From the NCBI RefSeq assembly GCF_012927105.1, contig NZ_JABBFV010000008.1, positions 124,001 through 188,000 on the forward strand: a DNA stretch of 64,000 nucleotides. Reading direction: 5' to 3'. Numbering within the stretch: the first letter of the stretch is position 1; every line of letters starts with the position of its first letter. This DNA is from Sphingobium psychrophilum (GTDB lineage: Bacteria; Pseudomonadota; Alphaproteobacteria; Sphingomonadales; Sphingomonadaceae). Under the pieces are notes generated by a model. It was given only the letters and a program-made list of their open reading frames with translations, had not been told where the DNA came from and did no database searches. Below, in pieces: positions 36,705 through 44,392 of this stretch. The translations under genes were made by a program, and so were the position numbers.

Positions 36705-38405
36705 ATGCTTCCCCGCCTTTCGCGCCTGTTGGCCCCGCTCGCCCTCCTTGCCCTCATCCCCGCACCCGCCGCCGCCCGCGCGCCGGTGTCGACCAACGCC
36801 ACCGTGTCCGCGGCCGACCCGCGCGCGGCGCAGGCGGGGCAGGAGATATTGCGCCAGGGCGGCAGCGCCACCGACGCGGCGATCGCGATGATGCTGACGC
36901 TCAACGTCGTGGAGCCGCATAATAGCGGCATCGGCGGCGGCGGCTTCCTGATGCATCATGACGGCGCGACCGGCCTGCTCGAATCGATCGACGGCCGTGA
37001 AACCGCGCCCGCCGCCGCTCGGCCCGACCGCTTCATGGGCGTAGACGGCAAGCCCCTCCCCTTCATTCAGGCCTGGCCGGGCGGCTATTCCGCCGGCGTG
37101 CCGGGCAATCTGCGCCTGGCGTGGGACGCGCATAAAAAATGGGGCAAGCTGCCCTGGGCCGACCTGTTCGCTCCCGCGATCCGCTATGCGCAGGACGGCT
37201 TCGTGCTGGGCGAACGCACCGCCACCGCGCTGCGCGCGACCCAGGGCATCTGGGCCGACTTCCCCGAAATCCAGAAGCTCTTCTGGGTGAACGGTGCCCC
37301 GCCCCCGGTCGGCACGACACTCAAAAACCCGCCGCTCGCCGCCCTGTTCAAACGCATCGCCGCCGAAGGCCCTGACGCCTTCTACACCGGCGAAAACGCC
37401 CGTCTCATCAGCCAGGCTGTCACCAACGCGCCGAAAAACCCGGTGCCGATGACGGAGGCCGACCTCGCGGGCTACAAGGCGCAACCGCGCAAACCCGTCT
37501 GTGGCCATTACCGCATCTACACCATCTGCGGCATGGGACCGGCCTCGGCCGGCGGCGTCACCGTGCTGGAAATTCTCGGCATGGTGGAACGCTTCCCGCT
37601 GGCGCAATGGGGCAAGGACGATCCGCGCAGCTGGCATGTCATCGGCGAAGCGATGCAGCTTGCCTATGCCGATCGCGAAACTTGGCTGGGCGACCCGGAC
37701 TTTGTGTCGGTGCCGGTCAGCGGCATGATCGACCCCGCCTATTTGAAACAGCGCTCCTCGCTGATCCGGCTCAACAAGGCGCTGAATGTCTATAAACCCG
37801 GCACCCCGCCCGGCGCGCAACCCCGCACCGCCTCGCTACCCCAACCCGAAAGCGGCACCAGCCATTTCGTTGCGGTCGACCGCAATGGCGACATTGCCGC
37901 CTGGACCTCCACCATCGAAAGCTTCTTCGGCAGCCAGCTGATCGCCAACGGCGTCATCCTCAACAACGAACTGACCGATTTCAGCTTCACGCCGCAAAAG
38001 GACGGCAAGCCCGTCGCCAACCGGGTGGAACCGGGCAAGCGCCCCCTCTCCTCCATGTCTCCCACCATCGTCTATGACGCCAGCGGCACGCCGATCTTCA
38101 CCATCGGCGCGGCGGGCGGCAAGACCATCATCATGCAGGTCGCCAAGGCGCTGATCGCCCATTTCGACTGGGGCCTGTCGGCGCAGGAATCGATCGCCCA
38201 CGGCCTCCTCTTCTTCAACGGCGAAGGGCTGGTCGTGGAACAGGGCACCTCGCTGGAGGCGATGAAAGCGCCGCTGGAAAAACTCGGCCACCGCGTCAGC
38301 ATCAACAAAATGGGCCTGAAAGCCAACGCCGCCGAGCGCCTGCCCGACGGCCACTGGCAGGGTGCCGCCGACCCGCGCAGTCCAGGCGTGTCGTTGCAGG
38401 AATAA
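36705..38405 (+). CDS. ggt: Gamma-glutamyltransferase
   Basis: A 566-residue periplasmic enzyme that cleaves the gamma-glutamyl bond of glutathione and moves it to water or amino acids. A signal peptide is evident (LSRLLAPLALLALIPAPAAARA). The autoprocessing threonine is in ESGTSHFVAVDRNGD (about residue 384), where the precursor is cut into large and small subunits; the oxyanion glycines are in KRPLSSMSPTIV. AGGGTGG precedes the ATG at 36705; another ATG at 36687 would put charged residues before the signal peptide. Confidence 0.95.
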   Translation: MLPRLSRLLAPLALLALIPAPAAARAPVSTNATVSAADPRAAQAGQEILRQGGSATDAAIAMMLTLNVVEPHNSGIGGGGFLMHHDGATGLLESIDGRETAPAAARPDRFMGVDGKPLPFIQAWPGGYSAGVPGNLRLAWDAHKKWGKLPWADLFAPAIRYAQDGFVLGERTATALRATQGIWADFPEIQKLFWVNGAPPPVGTTLKNPPLAALFKRIAAEGPDAFYTGENARLISQAVTNAPKNPVPMTEADLAGYKAQPRKPVCGHYRIYTICGMGPASAGGVTVLEILGMVERFPLAQWGKDDPRSWHVIGEAMQLAYADRETWLGDPDFVSVPVSGMIDPAYLKQRSSLIRLNKALNVYKPGTPPGAQPRTASLPQPESGTSHFVAVDRNGDIAAWTSTIESFFGSQLIANGVILNNELTDFSFTPQKDGKPVANRVEPGKRPLSSMSPTIVYDASGTPIFTIGAAGGKTIIMQVAKALIAHFDWGLSAQESIAHGLLFFNGEGLVVEQGTSLEAMKAPLEKLGHRVSINKMGLKANAAERLPDGHWQGAADPRSPGVSLQE

Positions 38406-38413
38406 AAGCGCAG

Positions 38414-38481
38414 CGTGCTCCCGCGCAGGCGGGAGTCCAGTACCGCCATATGATCTGGGCTCCCGCCTGCGCGGAAGCACG
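38414..38481. repeat. REP-like hairpin, family 'CCCGCGCAGGCGGG', copy 1
   Basis: Inverted arms CGTGCTCCCGCGCAGGCGGG (38414-38435) and the near complement at 38460-38481 lie between ggt and the convergent lipoprotein gene. This is one of five copies of the family in 6 kb. Confidence 0.8.
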
Positions 38482-38494
38482 CCACATTCTCAAA

Positions 38495-38986
38495 TTACCC
38501 CTTCAAATCCAGCCCCGCGACGTTGAAATCGAACGGCGCGGTCGCGTCCTTCGGACCCACCACCAGGTCGATCTTCACGCTCTTGGCGTCTTTTATCGCC
38601 TCATAAGCCCCCTGCGACGGGGCTATGGTGATGCCGTCCTTCGCCTGCGTCATCCGCCCTTGCCACGCATGGCGCTTGCCATCGTCGGTGGTCGCGGTGA
38701 CGCGGCAGTCGGACAGGTCGCAGGTGAAGGGCGCGCCCACCAGCTTGACCGTCACGTCCGCCATCCCCTTGTCGAGCGGCTGGACCAGCAACACGGAAAA
38801 TGTGTCGGGCGCGGTCATCGTCGCGACGGCATTGGCGCTGCCGATATAGGCGACCTTGGCCTTCCCGGCCTCTCCGCCTTCATATTTCCAAACCTGGCCG
38901 ATCTGCTCGCGCTGGCTCGGTTCCTTGGTTTTGTCCGAACAGGCGGCCAGCGTCGCGACCGCTGCAATCATCAAAATGGTGCGCAT
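38495..38986 (-). CDS. Putative lipoprotein of unknown function
   Basis: A 163-residue protein with a lipoprotein signal peptide ending LAAC (Cys16), so lipid-anchored in the envelope. The mature part is beta-rich, with a pair of cysteines (FTCDLSDCRV) that could form a disulphide. No family recognised. It is convergent with ggt and shares strand with sufE upstream. Confidence 0.8.
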   Translation of the reverse strand: MRTILMIAAVATLAACSDKTKEPSQREQIGQVWKYEGGEAGKAKVAYIGSANAVATMTAPDTFSVLLVQPLDKGMADVTVKLVGAPFTCDLSDCRVTATTDDGKRHAWQGRMTQAKDGITIAPSQGAYEAIKDAKSVKIDLVVGPKDATAPFDFNVAGLDLKG

Positions 38987-39044
38987 CGCCTTCTTCCTTC
39001 CATATAGTTACGGAAGGATAATGTCTGAACCGGCCTGCGGTTTC

Positions 39045-39476
39045 CTATGCGGCGTAGCGGGCCGCCGTATCGCGGATCAGCGCGATCATGTTGGGGATGC
39101 CCTGGGTCCGGTTGGAACTGAGCTGGTTCTTGAGGTCAAACGGTGCCAACGCCCCCTCGATATCGGTCGCGTTGATCTCGGCCGGCGCGCGATCCTGCAC
39201 GGTCAGCAGCACCAGCGCGATGATCCCCTTGGTGATCGCGGCATTGCTATCCGCCAGGAAATGCAGCCGGCCCCCATCCGGCGTATCGGCATCCAGCACC
39301 GTCGGATAGACCCACACCGCCGCCGAACAGCCACGCACCAGGGTCGCGTCGGTCTTGAGCGCATCGGGCATGTCCTCCAGCCCGCGCCCCAGGTCGATCA
39401 GCAGCCTATAGCGGTCGTCCGCATCGAGAAATTCATACTCTTCCTGAAGATCGGCGAGATTGGGTAGGTCGGTCAT
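39045..39476 (-). CDS. sufE: Sulphur acceptor protein SufE
   Basis: A 143-residue SufE-family protein. The sulphur-accepting cysteine is in TLVRGCSAAVWVYP (about residue 50), and LGRGLEDMPDALK is typical. It takes persulphide from SufS and gives it to SufB. It is separated from the main SUF operon. I start at MTDLPNL (39476); an ATG three codons upstream is possible. Confidence 0.93.
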   Translation of the reverse strand: MTDLPNLADLQEEYEFLDADDRYRLLIDLGRGLEDMPDALKTDATLVRGCSAAVWVYPTVLDADTPDGGRLHFLADSNAAITKGIIALVLLTVQDRAPAEINATDIEGALAPFDLKNQLSSNRTQGIPNMIALIRDTAARYAA

Positions 39477-39533
39477 GCCCGCCATATAGGCGCAAATGGC
39501 AAAAGCGGAACCCGCTTTGCATCACGGCGCACC

Positions 39534-39599
39534 GTGTTCCCGCGCAGGCGGGAACCCAGTCCGGCCGTCTGAACTGGGTTCCCGCCTGCGCGGGAACAC
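39534..39599. repeat. REP-like hairpin, copy 2
   Basis: A perfect 27-bp inverted repeat: GTGTTCCCGCGCAGGCGGGA... at 39534-39560 and its complement at 39573-39599. It follows the stop of the next minus-strand gene and precedes sufE, so may end that transcript. Confidence 0.9.
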
Positions 39600-39619
39600 C
39601 TCAGCCTTGCTTCGCGCCG

Positions 39620-40135
39620 TCAGCTCGTGACCTTGCACCCCTTGGCCGCCGCCTGGCCGCGCAGATAGCCGCGGCGCGCGATGCCGGCCGTCACGGCCGC
39701 CTGCAAGCGCCGCTGCGCTGGCGCCGCGCCGCTGATTTCGCGCACCAGCCCGCGGAACGGGATCAGCGAGTTGACGATCGTCTTGCCCACCGCCTCGGCG
39801 ATCTTGCCGGTGCGATTTTCGTTGGCGGCGGCACCGGCCGTGAAATCCTCGCCCAACACCGCGTTCAATTCCCCCAGCGATGTGTTCAGCCCCTTGCAGG
39901 TGCGCGAAGGCGGCGGCGCATAGGGATTATCCATGGCCTTGAGCAAAATCGGCGGGATCTCGTCCTTGTCCAGGCCGACGTCGCGCACGGGCTGGCTGGC
40001 GATCGTGCCCGCCTTGTCCAGCGTGTCGTCCCGGCGCTTTTCCTGCTTTTCGGGTGCCTGCTTGGCCTGGTCCTGCGCCAGGGCAGCGCCCGGCAGCATC
40101 AGCATCAGGGCAATGGCGGTCATAGTCAGTTTCAT
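39620..40135 (-). CDS. Secreted protein of unknown function
   Basis: A 171-residue protein with a clear signal peptide (MTAIALMLMLPGAALAQ). The mature part has a charged N-terminal region (KQAPEKQEKRRDD) and two cysteines. The later part (GLVREISGAAPAQRRLQAAVTAGIARRGYLRGQ) is seen in similar sphingomonad proteins, but I know no function. A periplasmic location is expected. Confidence 0.8.
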   Translation of the reverse strand: MKLTMTAIALMLMLPGAALAQDQAKQAPEKQEKRRDDTLDKAGTIASQPVRDVGLDKDEIPPILLKAMDNPYAPPPSRTCKGLNTSLGELNAVLGEDFTAGAAANENRTGKIAEAVGKTIVNSLIPFRGLVREISGAAPAQRRLQAAVTAGIARRGYLRGQAAAKGCKVTS

Positions 40136-40259
40136 CGTCGTCCTCCCGGTCGGTCAAACCACCGATGGCCTTGTCGGTTCCCGAACGAAACGATCGCGGC
40201 GCAAGACAAGCCGCCACCCGCCCGCTATGCGACCATGTCGCTCATGCAGGAGTAGTGTC

Positions 40260-41150
40260 TTGTCCCGATCCCACGCGCGCCTCACCATCGCCTCGCCCGC
40301 TTTGTCCGTTGCCATCGATCCGCTGGGCGCCGAACTCTGGTCGCTCAAGGACGTTGCCGGGCGCGAGCTGATGACCGATGCTGATCCGCGCTGGTGGACC
40401 GGCCATGCGCCGCTGCTCTTTCCCTTCGTCGGCCGGTCGCGCGGCGACGTCTATCGGCTGGACGGACAGGAATATCCGATGCCCCAGCACGGCTTCGCCC
40501 GCCACAGCGCCTTCCTGACCGTCGAACAGAATGACGAGAACCTGCTCCTGCGGCTGGAGGCGGATGATGAGACGCGCGCCGCATACCCTTTCGACTTCCG
40601 CCTCGACATGGCCTTCGCGTGCGAAGGCGCAACCTTGCGCATGACCGCCACCGTCTCCAACCGGGGTGAAACGGCCATGCCCTTCAGCTTCGGCTACCAC
40701 CCCGCCTTCGCCTGGCCGCTCCCCTATGGCGGCGCGGCAGAGGATCATCGCATCATCTTCGAAAAACCCGAACCCGCCCCGATCCGCAAGGTCGGCGCCG
40801 AACCCGGCCTGATCGCGCGCGAACCCTTCCCCTCCCCGATCGACGGCGACACGCTCGTCCCCACCCATGCAATGTTCGAAGGCGACGCCCTGATCTGGGA
40901 CGATCTCGCCAGCCGCTCGCTCACCTGGGGCGTCCCCGGCCAACCGCATCTCAAGATCGCTTTCCCCGACACCCCCTGGCTCGGCCTCTGGCAAAAGCCC
41001 GGCGCCCATTATCTGTGCGTCGAACCCTGGGCTGGGATGGCGGACCTGGTCGGGTTCGACGGCGACGTCTGGGACAAGCAGGGCATCCTATGCCTGCTCC
41101 CCGGCGACAGCCGATCCTTCCGCATGGACGTGACTTTGGTTCAGGACTGA
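40260..41150 (+). CDS. Aldose 1-epimerase (mutarotase)-family protein
   Basis: A 296-residue protein of the galactose-mutarotase-like beta-sandwich fold. LLFPFVGRSRGD, MPQHGFARHSAF (His of the active site), FGYHPAFAWPL (second His) and LCVEPWAGMAD (Glu region) are typical of the YeaD/LacX-like branch. It should interconvert the anomers of a sugar, or act on a hexose-phosphate. TTG at 40260 is the start: AGGAG lies seven bases before it and no ATG fits. Confidence 0.88.
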   Translation: MSRSHARLTIASPALSVAIDPLGAELWSLKDVAGRELMTDADPRWWTGHAPLLFPFVGRSRGDVYRLDGQEYPMPQHGFARHSAFLTVEQNDENLLLRLEADDETRAAYPFDFRLDMAFACEGATLRMTATVSNRGETAMPFSFGYHPAFAWPLPYGGAAEDHRIIFEKPEPAPIRKVGAEPGLIAREPFPSPIDGDTLVPTHAMFEGDALIWDDLASRSLTWGVPGQPHLKIAFPDTPWLGLWQKPGAHYLCVEPWAGMADLVGFDGDVWDKQGILCLLPGDSRSFRMDVTLVQD

Positions 41151-41165
41151 CCCCTATTTTTTCTT

Positions 41166-41253
41166 GTCATTCCCGCGTAGGCGGGAATCTATCTCCCAAC
41201 CCCACCTCCTGACGCAAGGTCTGGAGATGGATTCCCGCCTGCGCGGGAATGAC
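41166..41253. repeat. REP-like hairpin, copy 3
   Basis: Arms GTCATTCCCGCGTAGGCGGG (41166-41188) and 41231-41253, with one mismatch, in the 122-bp gap between the mutarotase and prfC genes on the plus strand. A related sequence to copies 1, 2, 4 and 5. Confidence 0.85.
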
Positions 41254-41272
41254 GAACCAGAATGACTGATAG

Positions 41273-42850
41273 ATGACCATCCCATCCCGCCGCACCTTCG
41301 CGATCATTTCCCACCCGGACGCCGGCAAGACCACGCTGACCGAAAAGCTGCTGCTGGAAGGCGGCGCCATCCACCTCGCCGGTGAGGTCAAGGCGCGCGG
41401 CCAGAACCGTCGCGCCCGCTCCGACTGGATGAAGATCGAGCAGCAGCGCGGCATTTCCGTCACCTCCTCGGTCATGACGTTCGAACGCACCCGTGACGGC
41501 GAAACCATCACCTTCAACCTGCTCGACACGCCGGGCCATGAAGATTTCAGCGAAGACACCTACCGCACCCTGACCGCGGTCGATTCCGCCGTCATGGTGA
41601 TCGACGCGGCCAAGGGCATTGAGCCGCAGACTCGCAAGCTGTTCGAAGTCTGCCGCCTGCGCAACGTCCCCATCATCACCTTCGTCAACAAGGTCGATCG
41701 CGAGGGCCGCGAAACCTTCGGCCTGCTCGATGAAGTCGCCGACCAGTTGCAGCTCGACGTCTGCCCGATGAGCTGGCCCGCCGGCATGGGTGGCGAGTTT
41801 GAGGGCATTTACGACTTCGCCACCAACCGCCTGATGCAACCTACCGGCCCGTCCAAGGAGTTCGACGGCACCCGCCACCAGTTCACCGGCCTCGACGACC
41901 CGAAACTGGCCGATTTCCTCACCCCGCACGCGCTGGGAAAGCTGCGCGAAGAGGCCGAACTGTCGCAGGGCGGCTATGCCAGCTTCGACCTCGACCGCTA
42001 TCGTGCGGGCGACCTGACCCCGGTCTATTTCGGATCGGCGCTGAAATTGTTCGGCGTCACCGAACTGATCGACGCGCTGGCCGCCCACGCCCCGCCGCCC
42101 CGCGCCCAGCCCGCCGAACCCGCCGCGATCGAACCGGACAATAGCGAAGTCACCGGCTTCATCTTCAAGGTGCAGGCCAATATGGACCCGATGCACCGCG
42201 ACCGCATCGCCTTCATGCGCCTCGTCTCCGGCAAGTTCAAACGCGGCATGAAGCTGACGCCGTCGGGATCGGGCAAGCCGCTCGCCGTCCACTCGCCCAT
42301 CCTTTTCTTCGCGCAGGACCGCGAACTGGCGGACGAGGCCTATCCAGGCGACATCATCGGCATCCCCAATCATGGCGCGCTGCGCGTGGGCGATACGCTG
42401 TCCGAAAAGCCCGGCCTGCGCTTCACCGGCCTGCCCAATTTCGCGCCGGAAATCCTCCGCCGCGTCCAGCTGAAAGACCCGACCAAGACCAAGCAGCTGC
42501 GCAAGGCGCTGGACGACCTCTCCGAAGAGGGCGTCATCCAGGTCTTCTACCCCGAAATCGGCAGCAACTGGATCGTCGGCGTCGTCGGCCAGCTTCAGCT
42601 GGAAGTGCTGATCTCCCGCCTTGAGGCCGAATATAAGGTCGCGGCGGGCCTCGAACAGTCACCCTTCGACACCGCCCGCTGGATCAGCGGCGACGATGCC
42701 GCGGTCAAGGAACTGGTCACCCATAATGTCAGCAACATGGCCAAGGACCGCGACGGTGCCCTCGTATTCATGGCCCGCAGCGCCTGGGACATCGGCTACC
42801 AGCAGGAACGCCACCCGCAGGTGAAATTCAGCGCCACGAAAGAGCGTTAA
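41273..42850 (+). CDS. prfC: Peptide chain release factor 3
   Basis: A 525-residue GTPase that removes release factors 1 and 2 from the ribosome after termination. The G-domain motifs are intact: SHPDAGKTTLTEKLL (G1), DTPGHEDF (G3) and NKVDREGRE (G4). Length fits the family (about 530). It stands as a single gene between two hairpins. Confidence 0.97.
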   Translation: MTIPSRRTFAIISHPDAGKTTLTEKLLLEGGAIHLAGEVKARGQNRRARSDWMKIEQQRGISVTSSVMTFERTRDGETITFNLLDTPGHEDFSEDTYRTLTAVDSAVMVIDAAKGIEPQTRKLFEVCRLRNVPIITFVNKVDREGRETFGLLDEVADQLQLDVCPMSWPAGMGGEFEGIYDFATNRLMQPTGPSKEFDGTRHQFTGLDDPKLADFLTPHALGKLREEAELSQGGYASFDLDRYRAGDLTPVYFGSALKLFGVTELIDALAAHAPPPRAQPAEPAAIEPDNSEVTGFIFKVQANMDPMHRDRIAFMRLVSGKFKRGMKLTPSGSGKPLAVHSPILFFAQDRELADEAYPGDIIGIPNHGALRVGDTLSEKPGLRFTGLPNFAPEILRRVQLKDPTKTKQLRKALDDLSEEGVIQVFYPEIGSNWIVGVVGQLQLEVLISRLEAEYKVAAGLEQSPFDTARWISGDDAAVKELVTHNVSNMAKDRDGALVFMARSAWDIGYQQERHPQVKFSATKER

Positions 42851-42857
42851 AAAACAA

Positions 42858-42925
42858 CGTGCTCCCGCGAAGGCGGGAGCCCAGTTCCAATGGCTGAGCT
42901 GGGTTCCCGCCTTCGCGGGAACACG
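42858..42925. repeat. REP-like hairpin, copy 4
   Basis: Arms CGTGCTCCCGCGAAGGCGGG (42858-42884) and near complement (42899-42925), placed just after the prfC stop and likely to help end its transcript. Confidence 0.85.
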
Positions 42926-43017
42926 CCGCCTATTGATGCACCAAAATCACGAATGAAGCCATTGCTTCCGTCCATTCATGAAATGGCGACATCGCTACAA
43001 TTGTCGCACTCGCTGTC

Positions 43018-44286
43018 TCACGCCGCGACCCAATCCTTGCGCAACGCCCGCCCCGCCAGCGCCATGAACAGCCCCGCGAGCAGATAAAAGCCCAGCGCCG
43101 CCACGATCGCATAGCGCAACGCCTCCACCCCATAGGTCGGCGTCAACGCATCGGACAACGCCCCGACGCTCCACGATCCCAGCCCCAGCCCGACCAGATT
43201 GTTAATCAGCAGGAAACTCGCCGCCGCACTCGCCCGCATATGGGCGGGGACCAGATGCTGCACGGCGGTCAGCACCGGCCCCAGCCAGACATAGACCAAA
43301 GCCTGCGGGATCAGGAACAGCGCGAAGGCGGCGGTGACGCTGCCCGACAGCACGCCGACCACGAACAAGGGCATCCCCACCACATAGCTGACCGCCGGCA
43401 CCCAGGCATAATAGGCCTTGTCCTTGCCCCCCATCGCGTCGCCCAGCCATCCGCCCAGCAGCACACCCGCCACCCCGCCGATCAGCAGCAAACCGCCCAG
43501 AAACTGCCCCGCTCCCATCAGGTCCAGGCCAAAGCTGCGCATCAGCAGGCTGGGCAACCAGAAGGCGACGCCATAGCCGCACATCGAACTGCACGCCGCG
43601 CCCAGCGCCAGCATCCAGAAACTACGCTTGGCCGCCAATATGCCGAACACCGCCGACACCGGCACCGCATCGGCCGCCTGCACCGGCCGCGCCGGTTCGC
43701 GCACCACCAGCCGGAAAATCGGCGCGATCATGATGCCCATGATGCCCACCGCGATGAAGGCCGTCCGCCACTCCACCGCCTGCGCGATATAGCCGCCCAG
43801 CAGCACGCCGCCCGCCGACCCCAGCGGGATGCCAAGCGAGTAAATGGACAGCGCCCGCGCTCGCTGATGCTGCGGGAACGTGTCGGAAATCACCGCATAG
43901 GATGGCGCGACGCCGCCCGCCTCCCCCACGCCCACCCCGATGCGGAACAGGAACATCTGGGCGAAGCTGGTCGCGACGCCACAGAGCGCGGTAAAGCCAC
44001 TCCAGATGGCGAGACTGACGGTGATGACCCATGTCCGGCTGGTCCGGTCCGCCAGCAGCGCCAACGGTATCGCCAGCGTCGAATAGAGCAAAGCAAAGGC
44101 GATCCCGCCCAGCGCCCCAAGCTGCGTATCGCTCAACCCCAGCTCCGCCTTTATGGGTCCAGCGAGGATGCCCAGAATCTGCCGATCGAGAAAGTTGAAC
44201 GTATAGACCAGCAGCAGCATCGCCAGCACGACGCCACGATAGGCGGGGGAAGTAGCAGAGGCGGAAGGGGTAGGTAGGTCGGTCAT
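43018..44286 (-). CDS. MFS transporter (spinster-like)
   Basis: A 422-residue inner-membrane transporter with 12 hydrophobic helices. LLLVYTFNFLDRQILGILAGPIKAELGLSD in helix 1 and RIGVGVGEAGGVAPSYAVISDTFP are hallmarks of the spinster-type MFS group that is very common in sphingomonads. The substrate is unknown; its neighbour, the TonB-dependent receptor on the same strand, suggests uptake of a shared compound. A TTG/ATG choice at the start is minor. Confidence 0.92.
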   Translation of the reverse strand: MTDLPTPSASATSPAYRGVVLAMLLLVYTFNFLDRQILGILAGPIKAELGLSDTQLGALGGIAFALLYSTLAIPLALLADRTSRTWVITVSLAIWSGFTALCGVATSFAQMFLFRIGVGVGEAGGVAPSYAVISDTFPQHQRARALSIYSLGIPLGSAGGVLLGGYIAQAVEWRTAFIAVGIMGIMIAPIFRLVVREPARPVQAADAVPVSAVFGILAAKRSFWMLALGAACSSMCGYGVAFWLPSLLMRSFGLDLMGAGQFLGGLLLIGGVAGVLLGGWLGDAMGGKDKAYYAWVPAVSYVVGMPLFVVGVLSGSVTAAFALFLIPQALVYVWLGPVLTAVQHLVPAHMRASAAASFLLINNLVGLGLGSWSVGALSDALTPTYGVEALRYAIVAALGFYLLAGLFMALAGRALRKDWVAA

Positions 44287-44321
44287 GCTTGCTCCTTACG
44301 CCCCTCGCCGCAAAGCAAAAG

Positions 44322-44386
44322 CGTGTTCCCGCGAAGGCGGGAACCCAGTCCCGCCGTCGAACTGGATTCCCGCCTGCGCGGGAATA
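44322..44386. repeat. REP-like hairpin, copy 5
   Basis: Arms CGTGTTCCCGCGAAGGCGGG (44322-44349) and 44361-44386 with a few mismatches, between the TonB receptor stop and the MFS start on the minus strand. Confidence 0.85.
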
Positions 44387-44392
44387 CCGAAC

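Noticed and set aside
38414..44386. Repeated hairpins as a CRISPR array
   Set aside because: Copies are kilobases apart at gene ends, with no regular spacers and no cas genes.
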